This document shows, piece by piece, positions 1 through 11,035 of a DNA stretch of 64,000 nt. A program made the translations under genes and the position numbers. Below the pieces are notes generated by a model, which saw nothing but the letters and a program-made list of their open reading frames with translations, ran no database searches and was not told the origin of the DNA. The stretch comes from Trifolium pratense. Taxonomy: Eukaryota > Streptophyta > Magnoliopsida > Fabales > Fabaceae. The stretch is from positions 34,274,409 through 34,338,408 of the forward strand of contig NC_060065.1 of assembly GCF_020283565.1 (NCBI RefSeq), given 5' to 3'. The stretch's first letter is position 1. Each line of letters opens with the position of its first letter.

Positions 1-315
1 ACAATCTTCATTAAGTTCTACGCAAGTTTAATTGAGAATGAACAAATTTACAGAAGTTTGAATAGAAAACAACATGAGAAAAACAATTAAGTTTTCATAA
101 ATTTAGGTTAACTGAGAATGAACAAATTCACGAATTCACAGAATTTTAATGGAACGAATTTAAGATCTAACATATGTTTTCAGGAAAGAAATTAAACCAA
201 GAAGTGCGATTCGAAAGTCACCTTGAGAATGCAGTTGGAGAAGATCGCAGAGAGCAGAGAATAAGTTTCACGCGTAATGTAAGAGTGTTTTGTGTAAGAG
301 TGTTATGAAATGCTT
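1..315 (-). promoter_or_regulatory. Captured 5' leader/intron segment, antisense copy
   Basis: Read on the minus strand, positions 310 to about 120 match the plus-strand stretch 23077-23290 over most of their length. The shared part has runs of ACACTCTTAC, then CAAGGTGACTTTCGAATCG, which looks like an exon end with a GT splice donor, followed by a T-rich intron-like stretch. At 23057 the second copy has a TATAAATA about 30 bases upstream of the shared start, so this is probably the 5' untranslated exon and first intron of a host gene copied by a transposon. No coding sequence is visible here. Positions 1-120 repeat motifs also seen at 10200-10345 and 39700-39836. Confidence 0.4.
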
Positions 316-423
316 ATGGTAATATTTCCCTATGTTATAAAAGACTTCAATGCAGTGAACAGTAATATTCCCCTGTGGTAATATTTCCCTATATTATAAA
401 AGACCATTGATGCTATGAACGGG
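316..423. repeat. Short tandem duplication, about 59 bp unit
   Basis: The motif GGTAATATTTCCCTAT followed by TTATAAAAGAC occurs twice, at about 318 and 376. An inverted match, GGGGAAATATTAC, follows at 421, so the segment can also fold on itself. No coding content is seen. Confidence 0.5.
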
Positions 424-602
424 GAAATATTACCTCCCTTTTGTAACAGTTCCACCTGCAGGAGGGAATGAGAAAAATGCTTGTGGTTTCTTTTTTTCCG
501 ATGTTTCTTCACAAAAGCATCAATACACTCATCACATGTTCCGTCATTGTCAAAATGTGAAGGTAAAACATTCTGACAGTCTTTGCAGTGAAAAACCTGC
601 AT
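424..602 (-). pseudogene. Exon fragment with two CxxC pairs, copy 1
   Basis: On the minus strand this reads a short peptide starting MQVFHCKDCQNVLPSHFDND, with a second pair in GTCDECIDAF and then a basic KKHRKKRNHKH stretch. The two CxxC pairs 16 residues apart suggest a small zinc-ribbon-like fold, but I do not recognise the protein. The same exon recurs at 9592-9770 with few changes. It is followed downstream (minus strand) by a run that loses similarity, as expected at an intron. It is probably a transposon-captured exon. The basic tail could be a nuclear localisation signal; this is inference. Confidence 0.4.
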
Positions 603-654
603 ATATCAAAACATAATATATCCTCAATATCTATTTAACTTTGAACATATAAAC

Positions 655-2194
655 TGTTGGAGTAAGCCCTAAGAGCCAATCTATTTTCATAGTATTTGCT
701 TTAGGAGTTTGAATATAAATATGGCATTTCTTTATTATATTTGTAAGGTTGCAAAATAATGAAGTCCCTAGAATAGAAAGTCCGTTTAATAATTAAGTGT
801 GACTTAATCATGAGATAATATTAAACATAAGGACACTATTCTTAAAGTATCCGTAGTCGAGCTTTAAGGTAAAGGGGATAACCTTAAAGCATAAAGACTA
901 TTATGAAGATAGACTGATGATCACATCTCATGGATCATGGGATAAGGAGTTATCAAGTCTTGACGTAGGTATAAATATTAGGAGTAATATTTATACTGGA
1001 TTGACCCGCTATGAGAGTACTACATGCAAAGTTATGCAAAGTGTCATAAGTTACTCTCATGGTGATAATGGTGTAAACCGCCCTTAGACCTGAAACCACT
1101 TTGTACCCTAGATGTGGAGTCAAGTACTTTGTTGCTGATCTAACGTTGTCCGTAACAGGATAACCATAAAGGCAGTTGATGGGTACTTCACAAAGCATGC
1201 TGAGGGACAGTAGTGACCTAGATGGAATTTGCCAATCCTGCATAACAGGATAAATGTCATGGGCCCAATATTGAACTGGACAAAGATGACACAAAGTATG
1301 TTTTGTGTTCAATATAGACATAAAGGGCAAAGGGGTAATTATACACACTGATATTATCACAAGAGGTTATGTTTAGATCACATGTTAATTTCTCGTAACT
1401 TGAGTAGCAGTGATGTGTTGCTAGATACCGCTCACTGTTTATTGTAATAAATAGTGATTTATTATAATTGTCAATGTTACGGAAACCTACAGGGTCACAC
1501 ACATAAGAACAATCTAGTGAGATTGGAACACCGTAAGGTACGGTGCACCTTGGAGATATAAGGAAATATGATAAGGGTATTATGGTAATTAAAATGAGCA
1601 TTACATCATATGGTATGATGTAGCAAGAAGGGGGTGCAAATATGTACTAGACATATTTACATGAGAATGGCGCCCACTATAGCCCATTTAGTTAAAAGGG
1701 CTTTAGTGTAATTTTGCCATGGCAAGTGGTTCTATAAATAGAACCCTTGTGGTAAGGAGAAACAGTTACACACTTTTGTTACTCATTCTCATGAGCCTTT
1801 GTTCTCTCCTCTCTTGAGAAACCCTAATCACCTTTCTAGAGTTTTTGTGAAAAACCCTAATCCTTATTTTGTGCCTCCTTTCTCCTAACCCTTCAAACCA
1901 TTGGAGCTAGCACTCCATTGAAGGTTGTTGTTCGTGTGGACTGGCTAGAGGCGTTATACCTTTAACGCTTGTGATCAAATTCGTTGGTGACTTGGTGGTG
2001 ACCTTGTTCGTGACGGTTCGAGGTTCTTGTTCGTGACCTTGTTCGTGATTCGAAGTGTTCGATAGCCGTTCGTGATTTAAAGGGAGTTTTCGAACCAAAA
2101 GGTAAAACTCTAAACACAATTCATGACCATTCGTAAGGATCACAAAAGGAAAATTTTAAAATTCCGCTGCTTTTATCGTATCAATTTTCCTTCA
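655..2194 (+). repeat. 5' LTR of the copia-type element
   Basis: It starts TGTTGGAGTAAGCC and ends TTTTCCTTCA. A TATA-like TTCTATAAATAGAA lies at about 1730-1743, a credible promoter for the element, and a pyrimidine-rich leader with CTCATTCTC and TCTCTCCTCTC follows it. ORFs read on the minus strand inside the LTR are identical in both LTR copies, show no family resemblance and are not genes. Confidence 0.93.
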
Positions 2195-2195
2195 G

Positions 2196-2208
2196 TGGTA
2201 TCAGAGCC
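2196..2208 (+). promoter_or_regulatory. Primer binding site, initiator tRNA-Met type
   Basis: TGGTATCAGAGCC starts two bases after the end of the 5' LTR. This is the standard plant PBS complementary to the 3' end of initiator tRNA-Met, from which reverse transcription is primed. Confidence 0.93.
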
Positions 2209-2321
2209 ACTTACGAAACCATGAATTGATGTTTGTTTAAATTCATGAATTCAGTTTTAATATGATTAAAACAGTTAATAAAAGATTAAAATCGAGTAAT
2301 TAAAATTTGACGGTTGTTTGT

Positions 2322-2710
2322 GTATAAATTGGATGATTAACATTGAAACGGCTCCGGAATCCGACACTTGTATGGTGGAGCATGCGATATGTTGATTGTC
2401 CTAAGGTTACACGAACAAGAACGGTCAATACTTACATGTGATGTAAGTTTTGTGTATGAATTGGGTAATTAACATTGAAACGGCTTCGGAATCCGACACT
2501 TGTATGGTGAAGCATGCGATATGTTAATTGTCCTAAGGTTACACAATCAAGAACGGCCATAAACTTATATATGATATAAGTAACCGTAATGCAAAATGGT
2601 GTATGTGATATACCGTTAGTAATTTCGTTAAAATTATTATGAAAGTTATTCAATTAAAGCGAGCCGTGTTCATTTGTTTCGGAATCCGACATTTGTATGG
2701 TGAAACAATG
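2322..2710. repeat. Tandem repeat of about 132 bp in the element leader
   Basis: The unit carries GGAATCCGACACTTGTATGG and CCTAAGGTTACAC. Copy 1 starts at about 2322, copy 2 at about 2454, and a shortened third copy (GGAATCCGACATTTGTATGG) sits at about 2682. It lies just downstream of the PBS, where retroelement RNA normally carries packaging signals; a role in packaging is speculation. Confidence 0.75.
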
Positions 2711-2839
2711 ACATGTTGATCAATTGGATTGAATTTGGTCATAAGGAATTTTGACGGCATGAAAGGGTTGCACAAATGTTGTGTCATTAAAATTAGGATT
2801 TGCAAAACGTATCAAGTGTTGATGCGAAAAGTAGATGAT

Positions 2840-3106
2840 AAATATATTTAATTTTGAAATCGTTTCAAAAATTCTAGAAATATCTTTTAAAATTGTTTTA
2901 AAAGATAATATCATCAATTTTGGAAATATTTTATTCAAAAGGGTTTTGATTAAATAATTTTCCATATTTGACAAATATATTTAATTATGAAATCGTTTCA
3001 AATCTCTAGAAATATCTTTTAAAATTGTTTTAAAAGATAATATTACCAATTTTGGAAATATTTTATTCAAAAAGGTTTTGATTAAATAATTTTCCATATT
3101 TGGAGA
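2840..3106. repeat. Tandem repeat of about 133 bp
   Basis: Two consecutive near-identical copies start at about 2840 and 2973. Each carries AATATATTTAATT, TCTAGAAATATC and, inside it, a small hairpin ATCTTTTAAAATTGTTTTAAAAGAT. The spacing is almost the same as that of the preceding repeat set although the sequences are unrelated. Confidence 0.75.
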
Positions 3107-6049
3107 ATTGTCAAAAGATTTAATTCTACTTTAAAATAATGTTATTTATTTTAGCAAATTTTGATTCGAAATATTTAATTGTGAATTAAATATTTGAATC
3201 AAACTTACCTGATTTGATCAATCGCCGGATTTAATTAATTATGAGACTTTAATAATAATAAAGTTTGTTTGTTATTATTATATTTGATGATCGGTTATGG
3301 CCTTAGTTTATTTATTTTATTGCATTTGGTTTTTAAATACGGCCTGCGTGTCGTGCCTTATCTCTATTCTCTATATTCTCTTCTCATCCAATCCCTCGTA
3401 TGTAAAACGAGTATTCTTTTATATTATTATGTAATATTATGAAGAAGAAGAACAATGGAGGTCAACCTTGGAGATCATGCTTGGAGAAGTATAGATCGTT
3501 TTAGGTTAGATTAGGTTCTCTCATTGGCTTGGGAGAACAAATGCGCTATGGGCCATAACTGTTTCATTTTATTATATTATGTATGTTGATGCATGTTATG
3601 AATGGAGTGACGTCATTGTATGTAAGCCGTGGTAAGGTGAGATCAAATTAATTATAAAAGCCCTCAAAGGAATTAAGATTAAGTTTTATTGCTTTCCAAC
3701 GAATAGCGCCCTTCAAGATCAATATCGATCAATGTAGGTTTTGCCAACGCGAAGTGCATTGTCAATATTGATAAGTTGCGGTGAGGTAATTTATTTATCC
3801 GATCGCTATTTAATGGGTCTAACTTAACTAAAGAAAATATAATAAGATTATATGACTTTAGAAGCAAGTATTGGGTCATTCCATGTGATGGATTAGAATA
3901 AGTGTTATTCACCCAATAGAAAGGATATGAGAGTTGTATGAGATACAATTGGAAAGGAGTTTCCTACCTAAATAACTAAGTTTTGTGTAATCAGCCCAAC
4001 GCTGACTTAAAACGAAGTGAAATATGGATCTCATTCTCACTAGAAAATCTTCCAACGGGATTTTCCGAATCAAATGTCGAGGGTCATTTGTTTTGAGTAA
4101 AATAGTGAGAGAGCGTATTTAATTAAAGACCAAATTAAATATGATTTAGTCATAATATCTTACATATCTTTGTAATTAGAATTTCGAAATACAATACATA
4201 TTAAGTTGTCCTTATGAAGGACAAGATTTTCAGAAAGGAGTTTCTGTATTGGTACAAATTGAGAATTGTTCTCAAATGCGAGAAAACTATAAGTCTTGAA
4301 CTATAAACTGTGAACAACCTACCATAACTAGATTGAAAAGGGATACTTGTTAGAAGCATCAAGTTGACGTCTAGATATAGAATATATAATAAATGATGTG
4401 ATCATTTAATCTCAAGTAAGATCCTTTTGAAAGAACTTTAGAGTATGATAAATTTCTCAATGGATCAAAAGGTTGGTCATAGGATCAATCTAACAAATTA
4501 TAATGGAATAGATATAGACAAAATTGTTTTGAATATCTACCGGAATTTGTAGAGTTGAATGAGAATTAATTTGCACTATCAAAGATTTGAGATATAATAT
4601 AAATAAGATTTATATTCCTCTTATTTGAATAGTACAAAATGGTTGTCAAAGTAGAACGGCTATGGTTAGACCATTAAATAAAAATGACGTAAATAGTTCT
4701 TGGAAGAGTCAAACCAAAAGTATGAAGTGAGACTTCAATAATGCACATATTGTTATAGAAAGTCAAAATTTCTATTTCTACATCAAAAGTATATGATACA
4801 AGATGTTGAATCTCAATTTTTCGAAAATAGAGATGCTTAAAGAATTAGAACATTGGCTATAATTTTAAGTCAACCCATATCTAGAATGAAAATTGTTTCA
4901 TTGATAATGAGAGCTTATGCAATGACTTAAAATCGAGTTTGAAATGGAACACAATAATTGTTATTGAATTCCATCTAGTAATAGAAGTAGCAATTGTATA
5001 TCTTGTATTGACAATATATGAATTGTAGCCTTAAATGATAAGACAAGTAATGGTCCTATCATTTAAGCAAAGTTTTCTATACTATTACTCCAAGTCAAGT
5101 AATGGACTAGGGTTCCATGGTCTTGATAGGGTTATCTATAACAATCGTGATAAGAGCCAAATATGATTTGGACCTTAAATATATCAAGAGCATTGTTGTT
5201 TAGTACAAATATTCGATGTGTCAATAAAATAACGCATGACCTATTTGAACAATATACATGAGATGTATGTCGACCACTAAACATATTTTGTATATTGAGT
5301 TTATTTTACTTCATTAACATTGATGATTAAAATCATTAGATGTTGGTAGGTGTATGACACCAATTAGAAATCTTTGAATTTGTCAAAGAAATTCAACAAT
5401 GAAGAAAATAGAACTCGACAAAAGTATTTAAGTTATATGAATGAGTCATATCAGTAAATACTTAATTAAAAGACTATAATAACTATTTTATCACATCATG
5501 TTTGACATGATTTAAGGATAGTTTAATTATATATTGACTCTTTCTATAAATCTCTTTACTTATAATTAATCTTCACCCACAATTAGTTCCCTTTTAAAAT
5601 GATCATAAAGACACCATATGCGATATGGAGGTAAGAGTACCAAGTTTGTCTTTATGAGAATTTTGGATTAAAATTTATTAGATAAATCTAATTCCAAATG
5701 AATGAATGAATAAGTGGAAATATCCTAAAGAAAGGGATATTGGTCCTATATCACTCTTAAGGACAAAAGGTTGTTTTGTTGCTAGGTTTGAAACATTCCT
5801 CTAGTGGGAGTGTGTCTCTAAAAGAGACAGTGGGAGTGATATAGAACTTGAATAAATTCAAGTACCACAAAACATATTTATTTAAAAAGGGAATGCAAAC
5901 CGGTTCCTCAAGGTTGTTGAAGAACCATTGTTTTAAAGTTGCACAAATCCAAGATAAGTCTAACATATCACATATGGCTACAAGGTATGGTTTTATCATG
6001 ACTCAGCAATGTGATATGATTCTCATGGAAGATGAGTCTTTGACTTTCT

Positions 6050-7260
6050 AAAAGGTCGTAAGACGATCTAGATTATGAGAAGTGGCTAAATGCCATGAAA
6101 TCTCATACAGAATCCATATACACTAACCTTATGTAGATAATGGTTATGTCTTCAAGATGAGTAAGACTCATACGATGAAAGTGAGTATTCTTTTTGAACA
6201 CTGATATGGATGGTATTAAGAATACCTTATAATATTTGATTGCTTCTGCTAAATGTTGTACTACATGTTTTGGTAGATGGATAACAAAGTTGCATTCCTT
6301 AATTGGAATGACCTCATATATATGCGTTGGACATATACGTAAGGGTTTTGTTGATCCAAATGATGCTAGAAAGGTATATAACTTGTAGCTATCTAATTTT
6401 GATTAGATAGAGTTCTCAGAAAATTAAATTATTGTTTGTTCCTTTTATGAAGTTTTATGAAAACAAATTAACAAGGACAAACCTATCTAACTTTGATTAG
6501 ATCGAATAAATTTGAATATTTGTTCCTTTTGAAAGTTTTGTGGAAAACAAATGAAGGACAAATATAAATCTTGTGCATACAAAGTTTTAGTGGGAGTGAT
6601 AATATCTGATATCATATTAATCATCAAGACATTTCTCTTATACATGTGAGACATGACTAAGAAAATAACTCTTGATGAAACACTTAGGCAAGAATTCCTA
6701 AAGAGTTAGGAATAACCTATGTACCAAAATTGAAATTAGTGTTTGACACTAACTTACCTTCAAGAATATCCCTAAGGACCTTAAAGGAACTAAGGCCTAT
6801 TTCTTGAAATAGATAGGTATGGGAAGGATCATTATAAGGAAGTTATAATGAAGGAAGTTTCCATACCAATGTATTGTATATCATGGCTGAATACAAGCAT
6901 TGAAAGCTATAAGATAAGCTTCGTAATATGTTTGTTTCAGTTAAATAAGTTGAGTATTTAAGATTGGATCGTTTGGCTCATGATTGAGCTAAAGATATGT
7001 TTCCGGTGTTACAAGTCACATTAATCACATTAGTGATGGTAATAGTTTAATCTTGCAAGAACACTTGAAAATAGATCTCACCGACGATTCATGAATATAC
7101 TTAGACACTTATATATTTCGATAGAGATCGAAATAGAACGTTGGAAGATACGTAAGATACCAACATAGGAAATAGTTCCTTATCCACTAACAAAGCCTCT
7201 TGCGCAGTTGAAGCGTGATGGGCATACTAAGTCTATAGGTATTAAGAGAAACCTAGATTG
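6050..7260 (+). pseudogene. Decayed copia pol 3' remnants (RT start, RNase H end)
   Basis: Short windows in changing frames resemble Ty1/copia pol. Near 6075-6110 the codons read EKWLNAMKS, like the KWLEAMKSE motif at the start of copia reverse transcriptase. Near 6140 GYVFKM resembles the RNase H region, and near 7184-7240 PLTKPLAQLK is the conserved pol C-terminus. Frames are broken by stops and shifts and the catalytic YVDDM-type segment was not found, so no enzyme can be made. The remnants identify the element as copia-derived. The call rests on a few short motifs. Confidence 0.55.
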
Positions 7261-7267
7261 GCTTTAG

Positions 7268-7281
7268 TGCTAGTGGGAGAT
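7268..7281 (+). promoter_or_regulatory. Polypurine tract before the 3' LTR
   Basis: The purine-rich GTGCTAGTGGGAGAT ends right at the 3' LTR start (TGTTGG at 7282), the position required for plus-strand DNA priming. Confidence 0.8.
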
Positions 7282-8821
7282 TGTTGGAGTAAGCCCTAAG
7301 AGCCAATCTATTTTCATAGTATTTGCTTTAGGAGTTTGAATATAAATATGGCATTTCTTTATTATATTTGTAAGGTTGCAAAATAATGAAGTCCCTAGAA
7401 TAGAAAGTCCGTTTAATAATTAAGTGTGACTTAATCATGAGATAATATTAAACATAAGGACACTATTCTTAAAGTATCCGTAGTCGAGCTTTAAGGTAAA
7501 GGGGATAACCTTAAAGCATAAAGACTATTATGAAGATAGACTGATGATCACATCTCATGGATCATGGGATAAGGAGTTATCAAGTCTTGACGTAGGTATA
7601 AATATTAGGAGTAATATTTATACTGGATTGACCCGCTATGAGAGTACTACATGCAAAGTTATGCAAAGTGTCATAAGTTACTCTCATGGTGATAATGGTG
7701 TAAACCGCCCTTAGACCTGAAACCACTTTGTACCCTAGATGTGGAGTCAAGTACTTTGTTGCTGATCTAACGTTGTCCGTAACAGGATAACCATAAAGGC
7801 AGTTGATGGGTACTTCACAAAGCATGCTGAGGGACAGTAGTGACCTAGATGGAATTTGCCAATCCTGCATAACAGGATAAATGTCATGGGCCCAATATTG
7901 AACTGGACAAAGATGACACCAAGTATGTTTTGTGTTCAATATAGACATAAAGGGCAAAGGGGTAATTATACACACTGATATTATCACAAGAGGTTATGTT
8001 TAGATCACATGTTAATTTCTCGTAACTTGAGTAGCAGTGATGTGTTGCTAGATACCGCTCACTGTTTATTGTAATAAATAGTGATTTATTATAATTGTCA
8101 ATGTTACGGAAACCTACAGGGTCACACACATAAGAACAATCTAGTGAGATTGGAACACCGTAAGGTACGGTGCACCTTGGAGATATAAGGAAATATGATA
8201 AGGGTATTATGGTAATTAAAATGAGCATTACATCATATGGTATGATGTAGCAAGAAGGGGGTGCAAATATGTACTAGACATATTTACATGAGAATGGCGC
8301 CCACTATAGCCCATTTAGTTAAAAGGGCTTTAGTGTAATTTTGCCATGGCAAGTGGTTCTATAAATAGAACCCTTGTGGTAAGGAGAAACAGTTACACAC
8401 TTTTGTTACTCATTCTCATGAGCCTTTGTTCTCTCCTCTCTTGAGAAACCCTAATCACCTTTCTAGAGTTTTTGTGAAAAACCTTAATCCTTATTTTGTG
8501 CCTCCTTTCTCCTAACCCTTCAAACCATTGGAGCTAGCACTCCATTGAAGGTTGTTGTTCATGTGGACTGGCTAGAGGCGTTATACCTTTAACGCTTGTG
8601 ATCAAATTCGTTGGTGACTTGGTGGTGACCTTGTTCGTGACGGTTCGAGGTTCTTGTTCGTGACCTTGTTCGTGATTCGAAGTGTTCGATAGCCGTTCGT
8701 GATTTAAAGGGAGTTTTCGAACCAAAAGGTAAAACTCTAAACACAATTCATGACCATTCGTAAGGATCACAAAAGGAAAATTTTAAAATTCCGCTGCTTT
8801 TATCGTATCAATTTTCCTTCA
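7282..8821 (+). repeat. 3' LTR of the copia-type element
   Basis: It has the same length (1540 bp) and nearly the same sequence as the 5' LTR, with three base differences noted by eye. It ends TTTTCCTTCA and is followed directly by the TAAAC target duplication. Confidence 0.93.
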
Positions 8822-8826
8822 TAAAC

Positions 8827-9060
8827 AAAGTAAAATATCTAACAAACCAAACATTCAAAATTATCGGCGGAGTTGCAGGGGGAGCAGCAGGAGGTTTGGC
8901 TTTGAAGTGTGAAACAAAGCTATCCTCCAAAGGCTTAGGTGGCATCGATCTGAACAAGGCGTTTAGGTGGCATCTGTAAACAGTAACAAATTCAGTCCTA
9001 ACATAACAACAACAAAAAATCATATTAACAAGGATCAATTAAACAACTAAATAAACAAAA
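8827..9060 (-). pseudogene. Exon fragment MPPKPLEDSF, copy 1
   Basis: On the minus strand a short peptide reads MPPKPLEDSFVSHFKAKPP followed by an alanine/proline run. The same fragment recurs at about 9840-9970 (minus) and, shortened, at 39440-39545 (minus). It lies upstream of the CxxC exon fragment on the same strand in all full copies, so the two may be consecutive exons of one gene. I do not recognise the protein. The copia element (655-8821) separates the two pieces here. Confidence 0.4.
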
Positions 9061-9169
9061 ACTTATATAAGTTAAGATTTTATTTCAATAAACACATGCA
9101 AATCCAAGATTATAAATTGTTAGGAAGTTTTCTTAACATAAAATTCAATTTCCAAAATGAACATACAAA

Positions 9170-9575
9170 ATTAGATTTTATAGTCAATTTTTGGGTTTTT
9201 CGGTCGATTTTTGTTTTTCGGTCAATTTTAGGGTTTATAGTCGATTTTTTGGTTTTTCGCCGATTTTAGATTTTTCGGCCGATTTTTTAGGTTTAGGGTC
9301 GATTTTTGGGTTTTCGATTAATTTTTGGGTTTTCAACCGATTTTAGAGTTTATAGTCGATTTTAGGTTTTTCAGCCGATTTTGTGTTTACTGTCGATTTT
9401 AGGGTTGTTGGCCGATTTTAGGTTTTTCGGGCAATTTTTTCGGTTTATTGGCCGATTTTATGGTTTTTGGCCGATTTTAGGTTTTTCGGCCGGTTTTATG
9501 GTTTATAATCGATTTTAGGTTTTTCAGCCGATTTATGGTTTTTAACCGATTTTAGGTTTTTTCGGTGTATTATTG
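9170..9575. repeat. TCGATTTTAGG minisatellite array, copy 1
   Basis: About 400 bp of degenerate units of roughly 20-22 bp with the core CGATTTTAGGKTTTTCGGC and variants ending GGGTTTATAGT. The stretch from about 9215 to 9570 is repeated almost base for base at about 10630-10985, so the array was duplicated as a block with its flanks. The unit contains TTTAGGG/TAGGGTTTA, close to the plant telomere unit, but the array is not a telomere because the period is longer. Confidence 0.85.
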
Positions 9576-9589
9576 TCCATAAAAGTTAA

Positions 9590-10345
9590 AAATATTACCT
9601 CCCTTTTGTAACAGTTCCACCTGCAGGAGGGAATGAGAAAAATGCTTGTGGTTTCTTTTTTTTCCGATGTTTCTTCACAAAAGCATCAATACACTCATCA
9701 CATGTTCCGTCAATGTCAAAATGTGAAGGTAAAACCTTCTGACAGTCTTTGCAGTGAAAAACCTGCATATATCAAAACATAATATATCCTCAATATCTAT
9801 TTAACTTTGAACATATAAACAAAGTAAAATATCTAACAAACCAAACATTCAAAATTATCGGCGGAGTTGCAGGGGGAGCAGCAGGAGGTTTGGCTTTGAA
9901 GTGTGAAACAAAGCTATCCTCCAAAGGCTTAGGTGGCATCGATCTTAACAAGGCGTTTAGGTGGCATCTGTAAACAGTAACAAATTCAGTCCTAACATAA
10001 CAACAACAAAAAAATCATATTAACAAGGATCAATTAAACAACTAAATAAACAAAACTTATATAAGTTAAGATTTTATTTCAATAAACACATGCAAGTCCA
10101 AGATTATAAATGGTTAGGAAGTTTTCTTAACATAAAATTCAATTTCCAAAATGAACATAAAAAATTAAGATGAACGGATAAGTTTTCATAATCTTCATTA
10201 AGTTCTACGAATATTTAGGTTTAATTGAAAATGAACAAATTTACAGAAGTTTAATTTAACAGAAAACAACACAAGAAACACGATTAAATTTTCATAATCT
10301 TCATTAAGTTCTACGCACATTTAGGTTCAATCGAGAATGAACCTA
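9590..10345 (-). repeat. Duplicate copy of exon scraps and flanks, copy 2
   Basis: This repeats 424-654 joined to 8827-9170 without the copia element. It contains the CxxC exon (9592-9770, minus), the MPPKPLEDSF exon (about 9840-9970, minus), then the AATCTTCATTAAGTTCTACG motif twice (10188 and 10297), as at the window start. Differences from copy 1 are few single bases, pointing to a recent tandem duplication. This copy documents the empty insertion site of the retrotransposon. Confidence 0.85.
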
Positions 10346-11035
10346 AAATCGGCCAAAATTTCAAAAATCGACTATAAACCCTAAAAACAGCCGAAAACCA
10401 AAAAAATCGGCCGAAAAACCAAAAAACGACCGAAAACCCAAAATCGGCCAACATTCAAAAAATCGGCCAAAGAATCTAAACTCGTCCCTAAACCCAAAAA
10501 ACTCGGCCAAAAACCTAAAATCGACCCAAAATCCTTAAATCGGCTATAAACCCCAAAATCAGCCAAAAAACCTAAAATCGACTATAAACCCATTTTCGGC
10601 CGATATTAGGGTTTATAGTCGATTTTTGATTTTCGGTCGATTTTAGGGTTTATAGTCAATTTTTTGGTTTTTCGCCGATTTTAGGTTTTTCGGACGATTT
10701 TTTAGGTTTAGGGTCGATTTTTGGGTTTTCGATTAATTTTTGGGTTTTCAACCGATTTTAGAGTTTATAGTCGATTTTAGGTTTTTCAGCCGATTTTGTG
10801 TTTACTGTCGATTTTTGGGTTGTTGGCCGATTTTAGGTTTTTCGGGCAATTTTTTCGGTTTATTGGCCGATTTTATGGTTTTTGGCCGATTTTAGGTTTT
10901 TCGGCCGATTTTATGGTTTATAATCGATTTTAGGTTTTTCAGCCGATTTTTGGTTTTTGACCGATTTTAGGTTTTTCCGCCGATTTTTTCGGTTTTTTGG
11001 ACAATTTTTGGTTTTAGGGTCGATTTTATTAAAAT
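10346..11035. repeat. Large inverted minisatellite with telo-box motifs
   Basis: From 10346 to about 10592 the minisatellite runs in the reverse sense (AAACCCTAAAA, ATCGGCCAAAA, ATCGACTATAAACC). From about 10598 to 11035 it runs in the forward sense (TCGGCCGATATTAGGGTTTA). The two arms meet near 10592-10600 and could form a long imperfect hairpin. AAACCCTAAA equals the plant telo-box motif. A 61-codon ORF here is only the translation of the repeat. Confidence 0.85.

Larger units (their letters stand above)
2209..5900 (+). other. Non-coding interior of the copia-type element
   Basis: This AT-rich interior has no ORF longer than about 90 codons on the sense strand. It holds two tandem-repeat sets (about 2322-2585 and 2840-3105), a polypurine GAAGAAGAAGAAC near 3442, and a stretch near 5800 with two GTGGGAGTG motifs that resemble the terminal polypurine tract. 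I could not identify gag, protease or integrase. Confidence 0.6.
650..8826 (+). mobile_element. Complete non-autonomous Ty1/copia-type LTR retrotransposon
   Basis: Two 1540 bp direct LTRs (655-2194 and 7282-8821) begin TGTTGG and end CTTCA. They flank a 5087 bp interior with a primer binding site and a polypurine tract. The 5 bp target-site duplication TAAAC is at 650-654 and 8822-8826, and the empty site can be read in the duplicated copy at about 9820 (CATATAAACAAAG). Only three LTR differences were found by eye (near 1290/7919, 1857/8484 and 1932/8559), about 99.8% identity, so insertion is recent. The interior has no long ORF, only decayed copia pol traces, so the element must rely on proteins supplied in trans. 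Orientation is plus from PBS and PPT positions. Confidence 0.95.

Noticed and set aside
953..2143. Minus-strand ORFs of 135, 114 and 78 codons, repeated at 7580-8770
   Set aside because: They lie in LTRs, antisense to the element, show no protein family character and are conserved only because the LTRs are duplicates.
2322..3106. CRISPR-like repeat-spacer array
   Set aside because: Units of about 130 bp are contiguous, not separated by unique spacers, and lie in a eukaryotic retroelement.
5848..6051. 67-codon plus-strand ORF as a gene
   Set aside because: It may be a pol scrap of the decayed copia element, but no copia motif can be shown within it, so it was not called separately.
10381..10566. 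61-codon minus-strand ORF
   Set aside because: It is a translation of the inverted minisatellite.
9170..11035. Internal telomere repeat
   Set aside because: The unit is about 20 bp and degenerate; only short TTTAGGG matches occur, with no perfect tandem heptamers.
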